Shown here in pieces: positions 1 through 9,057 of a stretch of DNA of 64,000 bases. Each line of letters opens with the position of its first letter. The first letter of the stretch is position 1. The DNA is from Nonomuraea dietziae (GTDB lineage Bacteria > Actinomycetota > Actinomycetes > Streptosporangiales > Streptosporangiaceae), in NCBI RefSeq assembly GCF_014195505.1, contig NZ_JACIBV010000001.1:1426001-1490000 (forward strand), given 5' to 3'. A program made the translations under genes and the position numbers. Under the pieces are notes generated by a model. That model saw only the letters and a program-made list of their open reading frames with translations, made no database searches and was not told the DNA's origin.

Positions 1-1
1 C

Positions 2-2182
2 GCCCTGGCCAAGGGCCACATGAACGCCAGCATCCGGTACGTGGGCGGGCAGGCGTACAAGGCGGAGATCAACGCCGTCGACGCCGACTACCGGCCGCTG
101 CGCGAGACCGTCACCATCCCCGAGCGGGAGGGCAAGCTGGCGGGCTCGTACGTGCTCAACACCCGCTACACGCTCGACAACCAGGTCCAGTCCGTCAGCT
201 TCCCCGCCGCGGGCGGCCTGGCGGAGGAGTCGGTCGTCTACAGCTACGACGAGCTGGGCCAGCCGACCAAGGTCACCGGCCTGTCGTCGTACGTGACCGC
301 GACCCGCTACTCCAAGCTGGGCGAGACCCTGCAGTACGAGCTGGGCACCGGAGGCAAGAAGAGCTGGCTCACCTACACCCACGACGAGTCCACCCGCAGG
401 CTGACCGGCATGCGACTGGACAGGGAGAGCGCCGCCGCGACCGACCTGGACCTCAGCTACACCTACGACGCGGTCGGCAACATCACCAAGATCGCCGACA
501 AGGGCGCGAGCGGTCAGGACACGCAGTGCTTCTCCTATGACCATCTGCGCCGCCTGACCTCGGCCTGGACGGGCACCGACGACTGCGCCGGCGGCAGCCC
601 CCAGCCGGACAAGATCGGCGGTGTGGCCCCGTACGCGGTCAGCTACGCCTACGACTCCACCGGCAACCGGATCAAGGAGACCAAGCACGGATGGGGCGGC
701 GCGGGCGACGCGGTCCGCTCCTACACCTACCCGCAGGCGGGCGGAAAGCAGCCGCACGCGCTGCAGGCCGTCGGCGCCGACCTCTTCGAGTACGACGCCG
801 CGGGCAACACCACCAGGCGCAAGGTCGCCGCCTCGGACCAGACCCTGGCCTGGGACGCCGAAGGCAACCTGGAGTCGGTGACGGAGGCGGGCAAGACGAC
901 GTCGTTCGTGTACGACGCCGACGGCAACCGGCTGCTCCGCAAGACGCCGACCGACGCCACGCTCTACGTCGACGACATGGAGCTGCGCTTCGACTTCGCC
1001 AAGGACGTCGTCGAGCAGACCCGCTTCTACACCATCAACGACCACCCCATCGCCGTACGCACGAACGACAACCAGGTCTACCTGCTGGCCAACGACCACC
1101 AGGGCACCGCGCAGGCCGCGGTGAACGCCGGCAACGGCGAGCTGGCCGTACGGAGGACGACGCCGTTCGGCGAGAACCGGGGCTCGCCCCCGCCATGGTG
1201 GCCGGGGCAGCGCGGATTCGTCGGAGGCACGCAGGATGCGACGACCGGGCTCGTCCACCTCGGCGCCCGCGAGTACGACCCCGGTAACGGCCGCTTCCTG
1301 TCGGTGGACCCGGTCATCGACGATGTGGATCCGCAGCAGCTCAACGCCTACGCCTACGCCAACAACAGCCCCGTCACGATGAGCGACCCCGACGGGCAGC
1401 TGGTCTGGTTCGTGGTCGGCATCGGCGTCCGTATCGGGGCCCGTTACCTGGCCAAGAAGCTGGCCCAGCGCGCCATCAGGCGAGAGGCGCTTCGCCGTGC
1501 CAGGGAGGCTGCCAGGAAGCGGGCCCTGGCGGAGGCGAGGAAGCGAGCCTTGGAGGAGGCCAAGAAGCGGGCCAGGGAGGAGGCCAAGAAACGGGCGCTC
1601 GCCGAGGCGAAGAAGCGGCGGCTGGCGGCCGCCAGGAAGAAGGCGGCCGAGGCCGCCAGGAAGGCGCGGGAGGCGGCGGCGAAGCGACGGGCCGCGATGG
1701 CGGCCAGGAGAGAGGCGAGGAAGGCGGCTCGCGAGGCGGCGGCCAAGCGGCGGATGGCGCTGGCCTCTCAGCGACGCAACCACCGGGCCGGCCGGATTCC
1801 CAGGGGAATCCAGCACGCGCGCTCGCGTCCGGCGAGCCGTCCCACCAGCCACAGGGCGACGCAGCGGCAGTCGCCGCCCAAGGCGAACCGGCAGCCGGCG
1901 CAGCCACGGCCGAGTCAGGTCTACCGCAACGACGGCTCGGTTCAGCCGACCCAGTCCTACACCGTCTACGGCAACGGCCGGATGTATCCGCAGGGCAGGC
2001 CACCGTCGAACCTGCCGCAGCGCGGCGGCTCCGGCCAGGGCCAGAAGCAGATCTTCAAGCCGGAGAAGTACGAGATCGAGACGAACAGGAGGGGCGCCGC
2101 GACCGCCGAGCTCGGCGCCCGAGGTCAGAAGATCGCGGACAACTTCGTCGATCTGTTCGACATCTGGTTCGGCGGACTCTGA
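2..2182 (+). CDS. RHS/YD-repeat protein, C-terminal part (5' end outside window)
   Basis: The reading frame is already open at the window edge, so this is the C-terminal part of a larger protein. About 450 residues carry YD-type repeats (YDAVGNITK, YDSTGNRIKE, YDADGNRLLR). They lead into an RHS core: an LLANDHQGT segment, then LGAREYDPGNGRFLSVDP and a closing NAYAYANNSPVTMSDPDG. Such proteins are secreted or surface shells that often end in a variable toxin. After the core comes a short hydrophobic stretch, then roughly 100 residues built almost only of Ala, Arg, Lys and Glu, predicted to be one long basic helix. A Gln/Pro/Arg-rich linker and an unrecognised tail of about 60 residues ending DLFDIWFGGL follow. 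No same-strand immunity gene follows; a strong hairpin ends the transcript. Whether the tail is toxic cannot be judged from sequence. Confidence 0.85.
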   Translation, partial: ALAKGHMNASIRYVGGQAYKAEINAVDADYRPLRETVTIPEREGKLAGSYVLNTRYTLDNQVQSVSFPAAGGLAEESVVYSYDELGQPTKVTGLSSYVTATRYSKLGETLQYELGTGGKKSWLTYTHDESTRRLTGMRLDRESAAATDLDLSYTYDAVGNITKIADKGASGQDTQCFSYDHLRRLTSAWTGTDDCAGGSPQPDKIGGVAPYAVSYAYDSTGNRIKETKHGWGGAGDAVRSYTYPQAGGKQPHALQAVGADLFEYDAAGNTTRRKVAASDQTLAWDAEGNLESVTEAGKTTSFVYDADGNRLLRKTPTDATLYVDDMELRFDFAKDVVEQTRFYTINDHPIAVRTNDNQVYLLANDHQGTAQAAVNAGNGELAVRRTTPFGENRGSPPPWWPGQRGFVGGTQDATTGLVHLGAREYDPGNGRFLSVDPVIDDVDPQQLNAYAYANNSPVTMSDPDGQLVWFVVGIGVRIGARYLAKKLAQRAIRREALRRAREAARKRALAEARKRALEEAKKRAREEAKKRALAEAKKRRLAAARKKAAEAARKAREAAAKRRAAMAARREARKAAREAAAKRRMALASQRRNHRAGRIPRGIQHARSRPASRPTSHRATQRQSPPKANRQPAQPRPSQVYRNDGSVQPTQSYTVYGNGRMYPQGRPPSNLPQRGGSGQGQKQIFKPEKYEIETNRRGAATAELGARGQKIADNFVDLFDIWFGGL

Positions 2183-2208
2183 CAGCACCTCCATCCGCTG
2201 AGCGCTGA

Positions 2209-2239
2209 CCGGCGCGGGACCCTCGAGGTCCCGCGCCGG
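2209..2239 (+). terminator. Strong hairpin terminator after the RHS gene
   Basis: A perfect 13-bp inverted repeat (CCGGCGCGGGACC / GGTCCCGCGCCGG) with a 5-nt loop starts 26 nt after the RHS stop codon. It has no T-run, as is common for actinobacterial terminators. Confidence 0.8.
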
Positions 2240-2383
2240 CGGCGTCTCGCCGTCCGAGGAGGATCGGCTTCCGGATCAGGAGGGCGCCGACGGTACCTCG
2301 CTCACCGCCCCGGCGGTGTCATCGGGTCGGCCCGGCACAGGTCTCCCGAACGGCTCGCCGGCCACGCTCCTGACCCGGGTCTT

Positions 2384-3943
2384 TCATTCGGCCGGCACGT
2401 CGATCCACCGCAGGAAGCTCATGACGTTGAGCGGCGGTTGCTGCATGAGCCGCTCACGGAGTTCGGCCGCCGGTCCCTCCTCCACTGTGGGCTCCTGGGC
2501 CCGTTGCACGATCTTGAGGACCTTCAGCATGACGGCGACGGCGTGCTCGTCCCCGTGACCGTGGTCACCGTGATGATCGTGCTCGCTCTCCGGCCAGTCG
2601 AAGGGCTCGGCCACGGCGACCCACTTGCCAGGCTTGAACCAGGCCACGCCCTTGTGGTCGATGCGCTCGATCTCCCCGGGGGCGACGGCTTCGTGGGCGT
2701 CGAACCAGTCCTGGATGCGGTTGTCCACCCAGCCGTGCAGGCGCCAGAACAGCGGGTTGAGGTGGGATGAGTAGAAGTCCCCGAGATAGTCGTAGCTCGG
2801 GTCGTCCCACTTCTCGTCGAAGTCGAAGTCACCGCGCAGCGCGACCTTGCCCTGGGCGTCCCGCGGAATGGAGGCCCAGCGCATGTGCATCTGGTTGTGG
2901 ATGGTGAACTCCAGAAGGTTGCCGAGGGCTCCCAGGGACAGGCGGGACAACTCCAGCGGTGAGGTGTAGGTGCGTTCCAACGCCCTCATCGCGAAGCTGA
3001 GATAGTTCGGAGACTTCAGCAGCTTCATCGTCGGCCGGCTCGCTTCGGGGAAGGTGGCCAGCAGTTCCGCGTCGGCCGGTGGGACCATGAATCCGGAGCG
3101 GGCGGCGTCGTACTGCATGATCTTCTCGCCTGGGCGGGCGGGATCGTCCTTCTCCAGGTACACGTACTGCGGCGCGTCAGCGCCGGGAATGGCTGCCCAG
3201 CCTCGGATGACGGGCACGCCGGAGCGCTCGTAGATCTCGTTCACCATCCGGATCATCCGCCGGTGCATGAACAGGAAGTCCTCACCGGCGCCGTTGGCCA
3301 GATCGAGCCCCTTGTGGTTGAACGGCGGGCGGTCGATCCCCCAGCCCAGTTCGGCGATCTCCTTGCGGTCGACATCGGTGAGCGGGCCCCGCCAGACCGA
3401 CCGGAGAAGGTGCCAGGTGGTGTGCCGCAGCCGGTGGACCCGCGTGGTCAGCATCGACAGCGCCTCCGGCAGCAGCGCCACCCCCGGCACCTCGCGGGGA
3501 GCGGGGAAATTGCGTTTGACCGCCGCGAAGCTGGCCGTGACGCCCGCTCTGGCCAGGTTGGAGCCGCTTCCGTGATTCTTGGCGCGCAGAACCGTGCCGG
3601 TGAGCGAGTGACGCTGCTCGACGCCCATTTCCCAGGTGCGTGAGAGCACGCCGTCGTACTCGTAGTGGAAGTCCGCGATACCGGTCTTCGGACGTCCTTT
3701 TCCCGTCAGCCTGAACCGCGCGGTCGACCAGTCGAGGATCTCTCCCGTGATGTCCATGACATCCTTGCGATCCGCGCCGGGAGCGGCCGGGAAGGACAAC
3801 GTGCCGGTGATGCTCCTGTCCTGCTGCACCGAGAGATAGAGCTCGGCCTCCCCGAACCGGAGCTTGTTGAAGTCGTCAACAGGCGCCGGGTGGTTCAGGA
3901 AACTTCTGTAGGTGTAATACCCAGTGAGGTCTTCAGCCTGCAC
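2384..3943 (-). CDS. Tyrosinase-like (PvdP-type) dicopper protein with His-rich tail
   Basis: 519 residues from a GTG start at 3943, chosen because AAGGAG lies 5 nt upstream; a longer reading to 4060 has no such support. An N-terminal beta-rich region of about 150 residues precedes a tyrosinase/hemocyanin-like core. Candidate CuA ligands are His210 and His227 (FLFMHRRMIRMVNEIYE). Candidate CuB ligands are His349 and His353 (IHNQMH) and His403 (NPLFWRLHGWVD). This arrangement resembles the PvdP family, which oxidises a phenol during siderophore maturation, but no siderophore genes are nearby, so the substrate is unknown. Residues 455-467 (EHDHHGDHGHGDE) form a histidine-rich stretch that could bind metal. 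There is no signal peptide in the chosen reading. The gene runs convergently to the RHS gene. Family assignment rests on motifs only. Confidence 0.7.
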   Translation of the reverse strand: MQAEDLTGYYTYRSFLNHPAPVDDFNKLRFGEAELYLSVQQDRSITGTLSFPAAPGADRKDVMDITGEILDWSTARFRLTGKGRPKTGIADFHYEYDGVLSRTWEMGVEQRHSLTGTVLRAKNHGSGSNLARAGVTASFAAVKRNFPAPREVPGVALLPEALSMLTTRVHRLRHTTWHLLRSVWRGPLTDVDRKEIAELGWGIDRPPFNHKGLDLANGAGEDFLFMHRRMIRMVNEIYERSGVPVIRGWAAIPGADAPQYVYLEKDDPARPGEKIMQYDAARSGFMVPPADAELLATFPEASRPTMKLLKSPNYLSFAMRALERTYTSPLELSRLSLGALGNLLEFTIHNQMHMRWASIPRDAQGKVALRGDFDFDEKWDDPSYDYLGDFYSSHLNPLFWRLHGWVDNRIQDWFDAHEAVAPGEIERIDHKGVAWFKPGKWVAVAEPFDWPESEHDHHGDHGHGDEHAVAVMLKVLKIVQRAQEPTVEEGPAAELRERLMQQPPLNVMSFLRWIDVPAE

Positions 3944-4283
3944 GACCGCTCCTTGTCGATGGTCCGTCTCGGCGCCTCGGCGCTCGGAAAGAGCCGTCGG
4001 CAGCGCACCGAAGCGGGGAATGCCCGGCCCGTTCCTTCGCCTAACTCCGGCTACGGTCAAGCTCGTAACAGAGTGTCACCGCTCCCGCGATCGGCCCCCG
4101 AACGCGGTCGTCGCAGGGTCGGTCGGGACCGGCGCTACTTCCGCGGTGGTAGTCGCGCGGAATCTGCTCCCCCTGGCGTACGGGAAGGAGAGACCCACGG
4201 TGGACGATCAGCGAGCGTCGAGCGGCGACGATTCCCCCGTACCCGCTCATTCCGTGAAGACCATCACCACAGGAGACCTCACC
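3944..4283. other. Divergent intergenic region
   Basis: These 340 bases separate the copper protein (minus) from the DUF1772 gene (plus) and should hold both promoters. I see no clear palindrome. A second in-frame GTG at 4200 with AAGGAG upstream could extend the plus-strand gene by 28 residues. Confidence 0.4.
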
Positions 4284-4778
4284 GTGCTGCGGCCATCCAT
4301 CCAAGCGTTCGCGCTGCTGTCCACGGGCTTGCTCTCGGGAGCGTTCGGCTACGGAGCCGTGAACGTCGCCTACGCGTTCAGGGTCGTGCCCCTCGACGTG
4401 CGCTTCACCTTCCATACGGCGCTGATGCAGGTCAACGGGGTCGTCATGCAGACCACGATGGCACTGGCGATCCTCTCCTCCATCGTGCTCGCCGTCGTCT
4501 CGCGTCGGCTTCCACGGCTTCTGGCCGCGGGCGCCGCGGTGCTCGCGCTGACCTCGTTCCTGGTCACCCGGTTCGGCAACGTCCCCATCAACGGCCTGAT
4601 CAAGCGGTGGGCCGTCGGCCCCGTTCCCGCGGACCACGCGGCGATCCTTCAGCGGTGGGAGACGTTCCACGTCGTGCGGACCAGCGCCGCCTTCGTCGCG
4701 TTCCTCCTCGTCATCGTGGTGGTCGTCGCGGGTGACCGGCTCATGAAGTCCAGGACTGGCCCCGTCCCCGCCGTTTGA
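4284..4778 (+). CDS. DUF1772 (anthrone oxygenase-like) membrane protein
   Basis: 164 residues from GTG 4284 (AGGAG 8 nt upstream); GTG 4200 is an alternative with an equally good site. Four hydrophobic segments are visible: FALLSTGLLSGAFGYGAVNV, TTMALAILSSIVLAVV, LLAAGAAVLALTSFLV and SAAFVAFLLVIVVVVAG. The pattern NVPINGLIKRW between TM3 and TM4 is characteristic of DUF1772. Members are small integral membrane proteins; some fungal relatives act on anthrones in polyketide pathways, but the bacterial role is generally unknown. It lies 34 nt upstream of a secreted SGNH hydrolase on the same strand and may be cotranscribed with it. Confidence 0.75.
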   Translation: MLRPSIQAFALLSTGLLSGAFGYGAVNVAYAFRVVPLDVRFTFHTALMQVNGVVMQTTMALAILSSIVLAVVSRRLPRLLAAGAAVLALTSFLVTRFGNVPINGLIKRWAVGPVPADHAAILQRWETFHVVRTSAAFVAFLLVIVVVVAGDRLMKSRTGPVPAV

Positions 4779-4812
4779 GATCCACACCGACCCCACCCCC
4801 AGGAGACACCTC

Positions 4813-6084
4813 ATGAACGCCGTACCACGACGACTGTCGTCCCTTCTTGCCATCTCGCTGGCCACGCTGCTGGCCGGCTCCGGCATGGCGTCCGCGCAAA
4901 CCCCCGCGCGAACCCCCGCGACAGCGGGGGGCTGGACCGCCACCTGGACCGCCTCCCCCCAGCGCCCTGGCACGAACTTCACCCCGAACTGGTCCGAACA
5001 GGGCTTCACGAACCAGACGATCCGCCAGGTGGTCCGCATCAGCGCCGGAGGAGCGCGGGCCAGGATCCGGCTGTCCAACGCCTACGGCACCGCCCCGCTG
5101 AAGGTCTCCGGCGCCACCGTCGCCCGTACCGCGAGTGGCGCCGCCGTACAGCCCGCATCGCTGCGGCAGCTCACCGTCAAGCGGGCCAGGGCGTTCACCA
5201 TCCCCGCCGGAGCCGAACTCGCCACCGACCCGGTGACACTGGGCCTGTCCGATCTGGACTCCGTGACGGTCACGCTCTACCTCGCCGCGCCGACCGGCCC
5301 CGCGACCTACCACGCCCAGGCCATGGCGACCAGCTACCGGGCCGCGGGCGACCACCGCGCCGACAGCGGCGCCGGCGCCTTCGACCAGACCTCACTGTCC
5401 TGGTACTACCTGAGCGGGGTGGACGTCATCGGCCGCGCCTCCCGCCAGGGCGCCGTGGTCGCCTTCGGCGACTCCCTCACCGACGGGTACGGCTCCAGCC
5501 CCGGCGCGGACAACCGCTACCCCGACGAGCTGGCCGAGCGACTGGCCGCCATGGGCAGGCCGCGCGCCGTCCTGAACCAGGGCATCGGCGGCAACCGGGT
5601 GACGGTCGACTCCGCGTGGCTCGGCGACAGGGCGACCTCCCGCTTCCGGCGAGACGCCCTGGGCCAGCCCGGCGTGCGATCGGTCATCATCCTGGAGGGC
5701 ATCAACGACATCGGGATGAGCGAGGCCCCCTCCCCCATCGGCGCGCCGCCCACCGAGGTCTCCGCCGACGAGATCATCGCCGGTCACCGCGCGTTGATCA
5801 GGCAGGCCCACGCCAGGGGCGTGCGAGCCATCGGCGCCACCCTGCCCCCGATGAAGGGCTCGCGGTACCACACCGCCCGCAGCGAGGCCAAGCGAGACGC
5901 GGTCAACACCTGGATCCGCACGTCGGGCGCGTACGACGCGGTGGTCGACCTCGACCGCGCGCTCGCCTCACCGCAGGATGAGGACCTGCTCGATCCCGCC
6001 TATGACTCCGGCGACCATCTGCACCTGAACGACGCCGGCTACCGCGCGGCCGCACATGCCGTCAACCCCACCGACCTGGGCTAG
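4813..6084 (+). CDS. Secreted SGNH/GDSL-family hydrolase
   Basis: 423 residues with a Sec signal peptide (about residues 1-29, cleaved near ASAQ). An N-terminal beta domain of about 180 residues (WTATWTASPQ... onward) precedes the SGNH core. Block I is VVAFGDSLTDGYG with the nucleophilic Ser, block III is GIGGNR with Asn, EGINDIG is the block with the oxyanion Asn, and DSGDHLHLNDAGY supplies the catalytic Asp and His. The layout matches extracellular esterases or deacetylases acting on polysaccharides or lipids. AGGAG lies 7 nt before the ATG. The substrate is not deducible. Confidence 0.9.
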   Translation: MNAVPRRLSSLLAISLATLLAGSGMASAQTPARTPATAGGWTATWTASPQRPGTNFTPNWSEQGFTNQTIRQVVRISAGGARARIRLSNAYGTAPLKVSGATVARTASGAAVQPASLRQLTVKRARAFTIPAGAELATDPVTLGLSDLDSVTVTLYLAAPTGPATYHAQAMATSYRAAGDHRADSGAGAFDQTSLSWYYLSGVDVIGRASRQGAVVAFGDSLTDGYGSSPGADNRYPDELAERLAAMGRPRAVLNQGIGGNRVTVDSAWLGDRATSRFRRDALGQPGVRSVIILEGINDIGMSEAPSPIGAPPTEVSADEIIAGHRALIRQAHARGVRAIGATLPPMKGSRYHTARSEAKRDAVNTWIRTSGAYDAVVDLDRALASPQDEDLLDPAYDSGDHLHLNDAGYRAAAHAVNPTDLG

Positions 6085-6242
6085 GAGAGCTTCCTGACCC
6101 GCCGAGCCAGGTCGTACCTCACCTTCGGCCACGGGGTCACGCTGCCGGTGAGGTGAGGATTCGTCATGCCGTCTCGCGGCGCGGGGTCGGCGTGGCCGAG
6201 GAGCACCCAGGCCACGCCGGGTCCGCAACCTCCGATGAGCGA

Positions 6243-7349
6243 CTAGTAGACGTTCGCTCCAGCCGCGTTGAGCGCCTCGATCACCGGCTGGAAGAAGGTG
6301 GTGCCGCCGGTCGAGCAGTTGCCGCTGCCGCCCGAGGTCAGGCCGAGAGCGGTGGAGCCGGCGAACAGGGAGCCTCCGCTGTCACCTGGCTGGGCGCAGA
6401 CGGTCGTCCTGATCATCTGGCGGACGGTGCCCTGCGGGTAGTTGACGGTGGCGTTCAGCGCGGTCACGGTGCCGCTCCGGACGCCTGTGGTGCTCCCGCT
6501 GCGCTGCACGGACTGGCCGACGTAGGCGTTGCCCGCGGTCGTGATGTCACGGGAGGAGGAGTTGTAGAGGTTGACACCTCCCGGCTTGGCGATGCTCGTG
6601 TTGGTGTAGCGCACGACGCCGTAGTCGTTGCCGGGGAAGCTGCTGATGGTTCTGGTGCCCAGGACCACGGTACGGGCGGAGTTGGCGTACCAGGTGGCGC
6701 CGATGTTGGTGCAGTGACCCGCGGTCACGAAGTACGTCGTCGTTCCGCTGCGGACGTTGAAGCCGAGCGAGCAGCGTGACGAGCCGGTGTAGATGGCGTC
6801 GCCGCCCTGGATGAAGAGGTTGAACGTGCCCGCCTCGCTCTCGGTCCGCACGGCCGGCCCGGTCGCGGCCCGCTCGGGGCTGGCGGCCGCCTCCTCGTCG
6901 TTGATCTGCTTGACGATGGACTCGATGCGCTGGCGCTGCCCTTGGTTGACCGATTCGTCGAACCAGACGACGACCTGGTTGCTCGCCGGGTCGACGGCCC
7001 ACGCGGTGCCGGTGACCCTGGCCGCCCTGTCGAGCCTGCGCATGATCTTGTCGAGGTCGTCGGCGCTGCGGGCGACCTTCTTGGGGATCGCGCCCGCGGC
7101 CACGACGGCCTGCGCGTCGGCGTCATCGGTGATCGTGACGACCAGCTTGCCCTGGGCGGGGTCGAAGTAGGAGCCGGCGTCACGGGCGCCTAACGCCTCG
7201 TCGAGGGTGGTGGCCGCGACGGCCGCCGAATCAACGGCCTCCGGGGTCGGCGGGGTGGCCTGCGCGGCCATGGGGCTGATGAGGGTGGTGCCTGTGAGCA
7301 GGATCGCAGCGGTGACGATCAGTCCTGCGCGCCGGGGATGGATGCTCAT
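6243..7349 (-). CDS. Secreted S1-family serine protease, streptogrisin/alpha-lytic type
   Basis: 368 residues from ATG 7349 (AGGAGG 8 nt upstream). A signal peptide ([19 protein letters not shown]...) is followed by an alpha-lytic-protease-type propeptide of roughly 150 residues, then the mature protease beginning near [15 protein letters not shown]. The catalytic triad is visible: His in FVTAGHC, Asp in GNDYGVVRY, Ser in QPGDSGGSL. Paired cysteines around His and Ser fit the conserved disulfides. Such enzymes are secreted as zymogens and fold with the help of the propeptide. The end faces the preceding SGNH gene, with 158 nt between them. Confidence 0.92.
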   Translation of the reverse strand: MSIHPRRAGLIVTAAILLTGTTLISPMAAQATPPTPEAVDSAAVAATTLDEALGARDAGSYFDPAQGKLVVTITDDADAQAVVAAGAIPKKVARSADDLDKIMRRLDRAARVTGTAWAVDPASNQVVVWFDESVNQGQRQRIESIVKQINDEEAAASPERAATGPAVRTESEAGTFNLFIQGGDAIYTGSSRCSLGFNVRSGTTTYFVTAGHCTNIGATWYANSARTVVLGTRTISSFPGNDYGVVRYTNTSIAKPGGVNLYNSSSRDITTAGNAYVGQSVQRSGSTTGVRSGTVTALNATVNYPQGTVRQMIRTTVCAQPGDSGGSLFAGSTALGLTSGGSGNCSTGGTTFFQPVIEALNAAGANVY

Positions 7350-7576
7350 GTGGGGAGCCTCCTGGGGGATGCCGGCCAGCCCCGTTGGCTGGCCTAGGGG
7401 CTGTCGAGAGGGGGGTTCTCCTCTCGGCAAACGCCAATATGAAGAACCCCGATCAACTACACAAGGCCCATTTACAAGATTTATCTGCGCGTGTCATGAA
7501 ACCGGAGCAGAAAACGATTGCTGCCATTACGGCGAACAGGCGAGGCCCTCGGGATGAGTTTCCACTGTCGCGATCC

Positions 7577-7593
7577 ATACCCGCCGGGGGTAT
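7577..7593. promoter_or_regulatory. Candidate CsoR/CstR-like operator
   Basis: A 17-bp palindrome, ATACCC-gccgg-GGGTAT, sits 31 nt before the start of the MBL-rhodanese gene. Its form matches operators bound by the CsoR/CstR repressor family, in which CstR senses persulfide and controls sulfide-detoxification genes. No repressor gene is in the window, so the regulator is inferred. Confidence 0.55.
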
Positions 7594-7623
7594 TTTCTGC
7601 GTACACGAAGGCGATGTGGGGAG

Positions 7624-9016
7624 ATGATGATGATGGGCACCATGGTGAGCGTGACAGTCATCGAGACGTCGTCGCTGGGTGACCGCAGCTACGTGGCCAC
7701 AGACGGTGACGTGGCGGTGGTCGTCGATCCGCAGAGGGACGTGGACCGGGTCCTCGTCCTGGCGGGCCGCCTCGGTGTGCGGATCACGCACGTGGTGGAG
7801 ACGCACCTGCACAACGACTATGTCTCTGGAGGCCTGGAACTGTCGAGGCTCACCGGAGCCCGCTACGGGGTGGCGGCGGCCGATCGGCCCGCGTTCGAGC
7901 ACGTGCCGCTGGCCGACGGGGACGTGGTCGAGGTCTCACCGGGGCTGCGGCTGCGCGCGCTGGCCACGCCCGGACACACCTTCCACCACCTGTCATACGT
8001 GCTGGAGAGCCACTCAGGGGTCGAGGGCGTGTTCACTGGTGGATCGCTGCTGTTCGGCACGACCGGCCGTACCGACCTGCTCGGGGAGGAGCACGCGGAC
8101 TCGCTGGCCCGCCGGCAGCACACCTCCGTGCGCAAGCTCGCCGACTCCCTGCCGGGGGGCGCCGTCATCTGGCCGACTCACGGATTCGGCAGTTTCTGCT
8201 CGGCCACGCAGTCCTCGGGTGACAGCTCGACCCTGGATCACGAGCGGCAGGTCAACCCGGCGCTGCGGCTGGCCGAGGACGAGTTCGTCACCCAGACTCT
8301 CGCCGGACTCGACGCCTACCCTGCCTACTACGCCCACATGGGCGCGATCAACCTCGCGGGACCCGCCCCGGTGGACCTGCGTCCGCCGTCCCTGGCCGAC
8401 GCGAAGGAGCTGCGTGCCCGGCTGGAGGCCGGGGAGTGGGTGGTCGATCTGCGGCACCGCACCGCCTTCGCCACCGCCCACCTGGCCGGGACGATCAGTC
8501 TCGGCCTCGACGGGTCGATGGCGACCTGGCTCGGCTGGCTCGTCGACAGGGGCGCGCCCCTGTCACTCGTCGGGGAGAGCCTCGAGCAGGTATCGCATGC
8601 CCAGCGCGAGCTGGCCCGCATCGGGATCGACCGGGTGGCGGCCGCCGCGGGCCGGCACGCCCGACGAACTCGTGACCGACTCCTCCCAGACGCGCTCGAT
8701 GACGACCGCCTCTTTCGTCGACCTGGCAGCCGCGATGCGCGACGATCGGCGCGCTCCCGACGTGATCCTCGATGTACGGCTGGGCAACGAGTGGCGCGAC
8801 TCCCACGTCGAAGGCGCGGTCCACGTGCCGCTGCCCGAGCTGGCCCACAGGGTGGAGGACATTCCGCCCGGAACGATCTGGGTCCATTGCGGCAGCGGCT
8901 ACCGTGCCGCTGCGGCGGCGTCCCTGCTGGCAAGGGCGGGGCGGGAGGCGGTGCTCATCGATGACGCGTTCGCCGCCGCCGAGGGCGCAGGCGTCCCGTT
9001 GGCCACGCGAGCTTGA
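7624..9016 (+). pseudogene. MBL-fold/rhodanese persulfide-dioxygenase-like gene with a +1 frameshift
   Basis: The first frame (7624 to about 8650) encodes a metallo-beta-lactamase fold with the metal site THLHNDYVSGG and TPGHTFHH, followed by a first rhodanese domain that lacks an active-site Cys. From about 8651 homology continues in the next frame: GTPDELV..., then a second rhodanese with the active loop WVHCGSGYRAA. Removing one G from the GGG run at 8649-8651 would give a single protein of about 463 residues of the MBL-rhodanese type. Either the gene is inactivated, leaving an MBL plus inactive rhodanese fragment, or the extra G is a sequencing error. ATG 8699 could start a free rhodanese. 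There are four consecutive ATGs at the start; 7630 or 7633 are best placed relative to GGGGAG. The predicted role is oxidation of glutathione or mycothiol-type persulfide plus sulfur transfer. Confidence 0.8.
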
Positions 9017-9031
9017 CCGCGGCGTACGGAG

Positions 9032-9057
9032 GTGGGCGGGCCTGAGTGCCCGCCCAC
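9032..9057. terminator. Bidirectional hairpin terminator
   Basis: A perfect 10-bp stem (GTGGGCGGGC / GCCCGCCCAC) with a 6-nt loop lies between the stops of two convergent genes. Confidence 0.8.
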
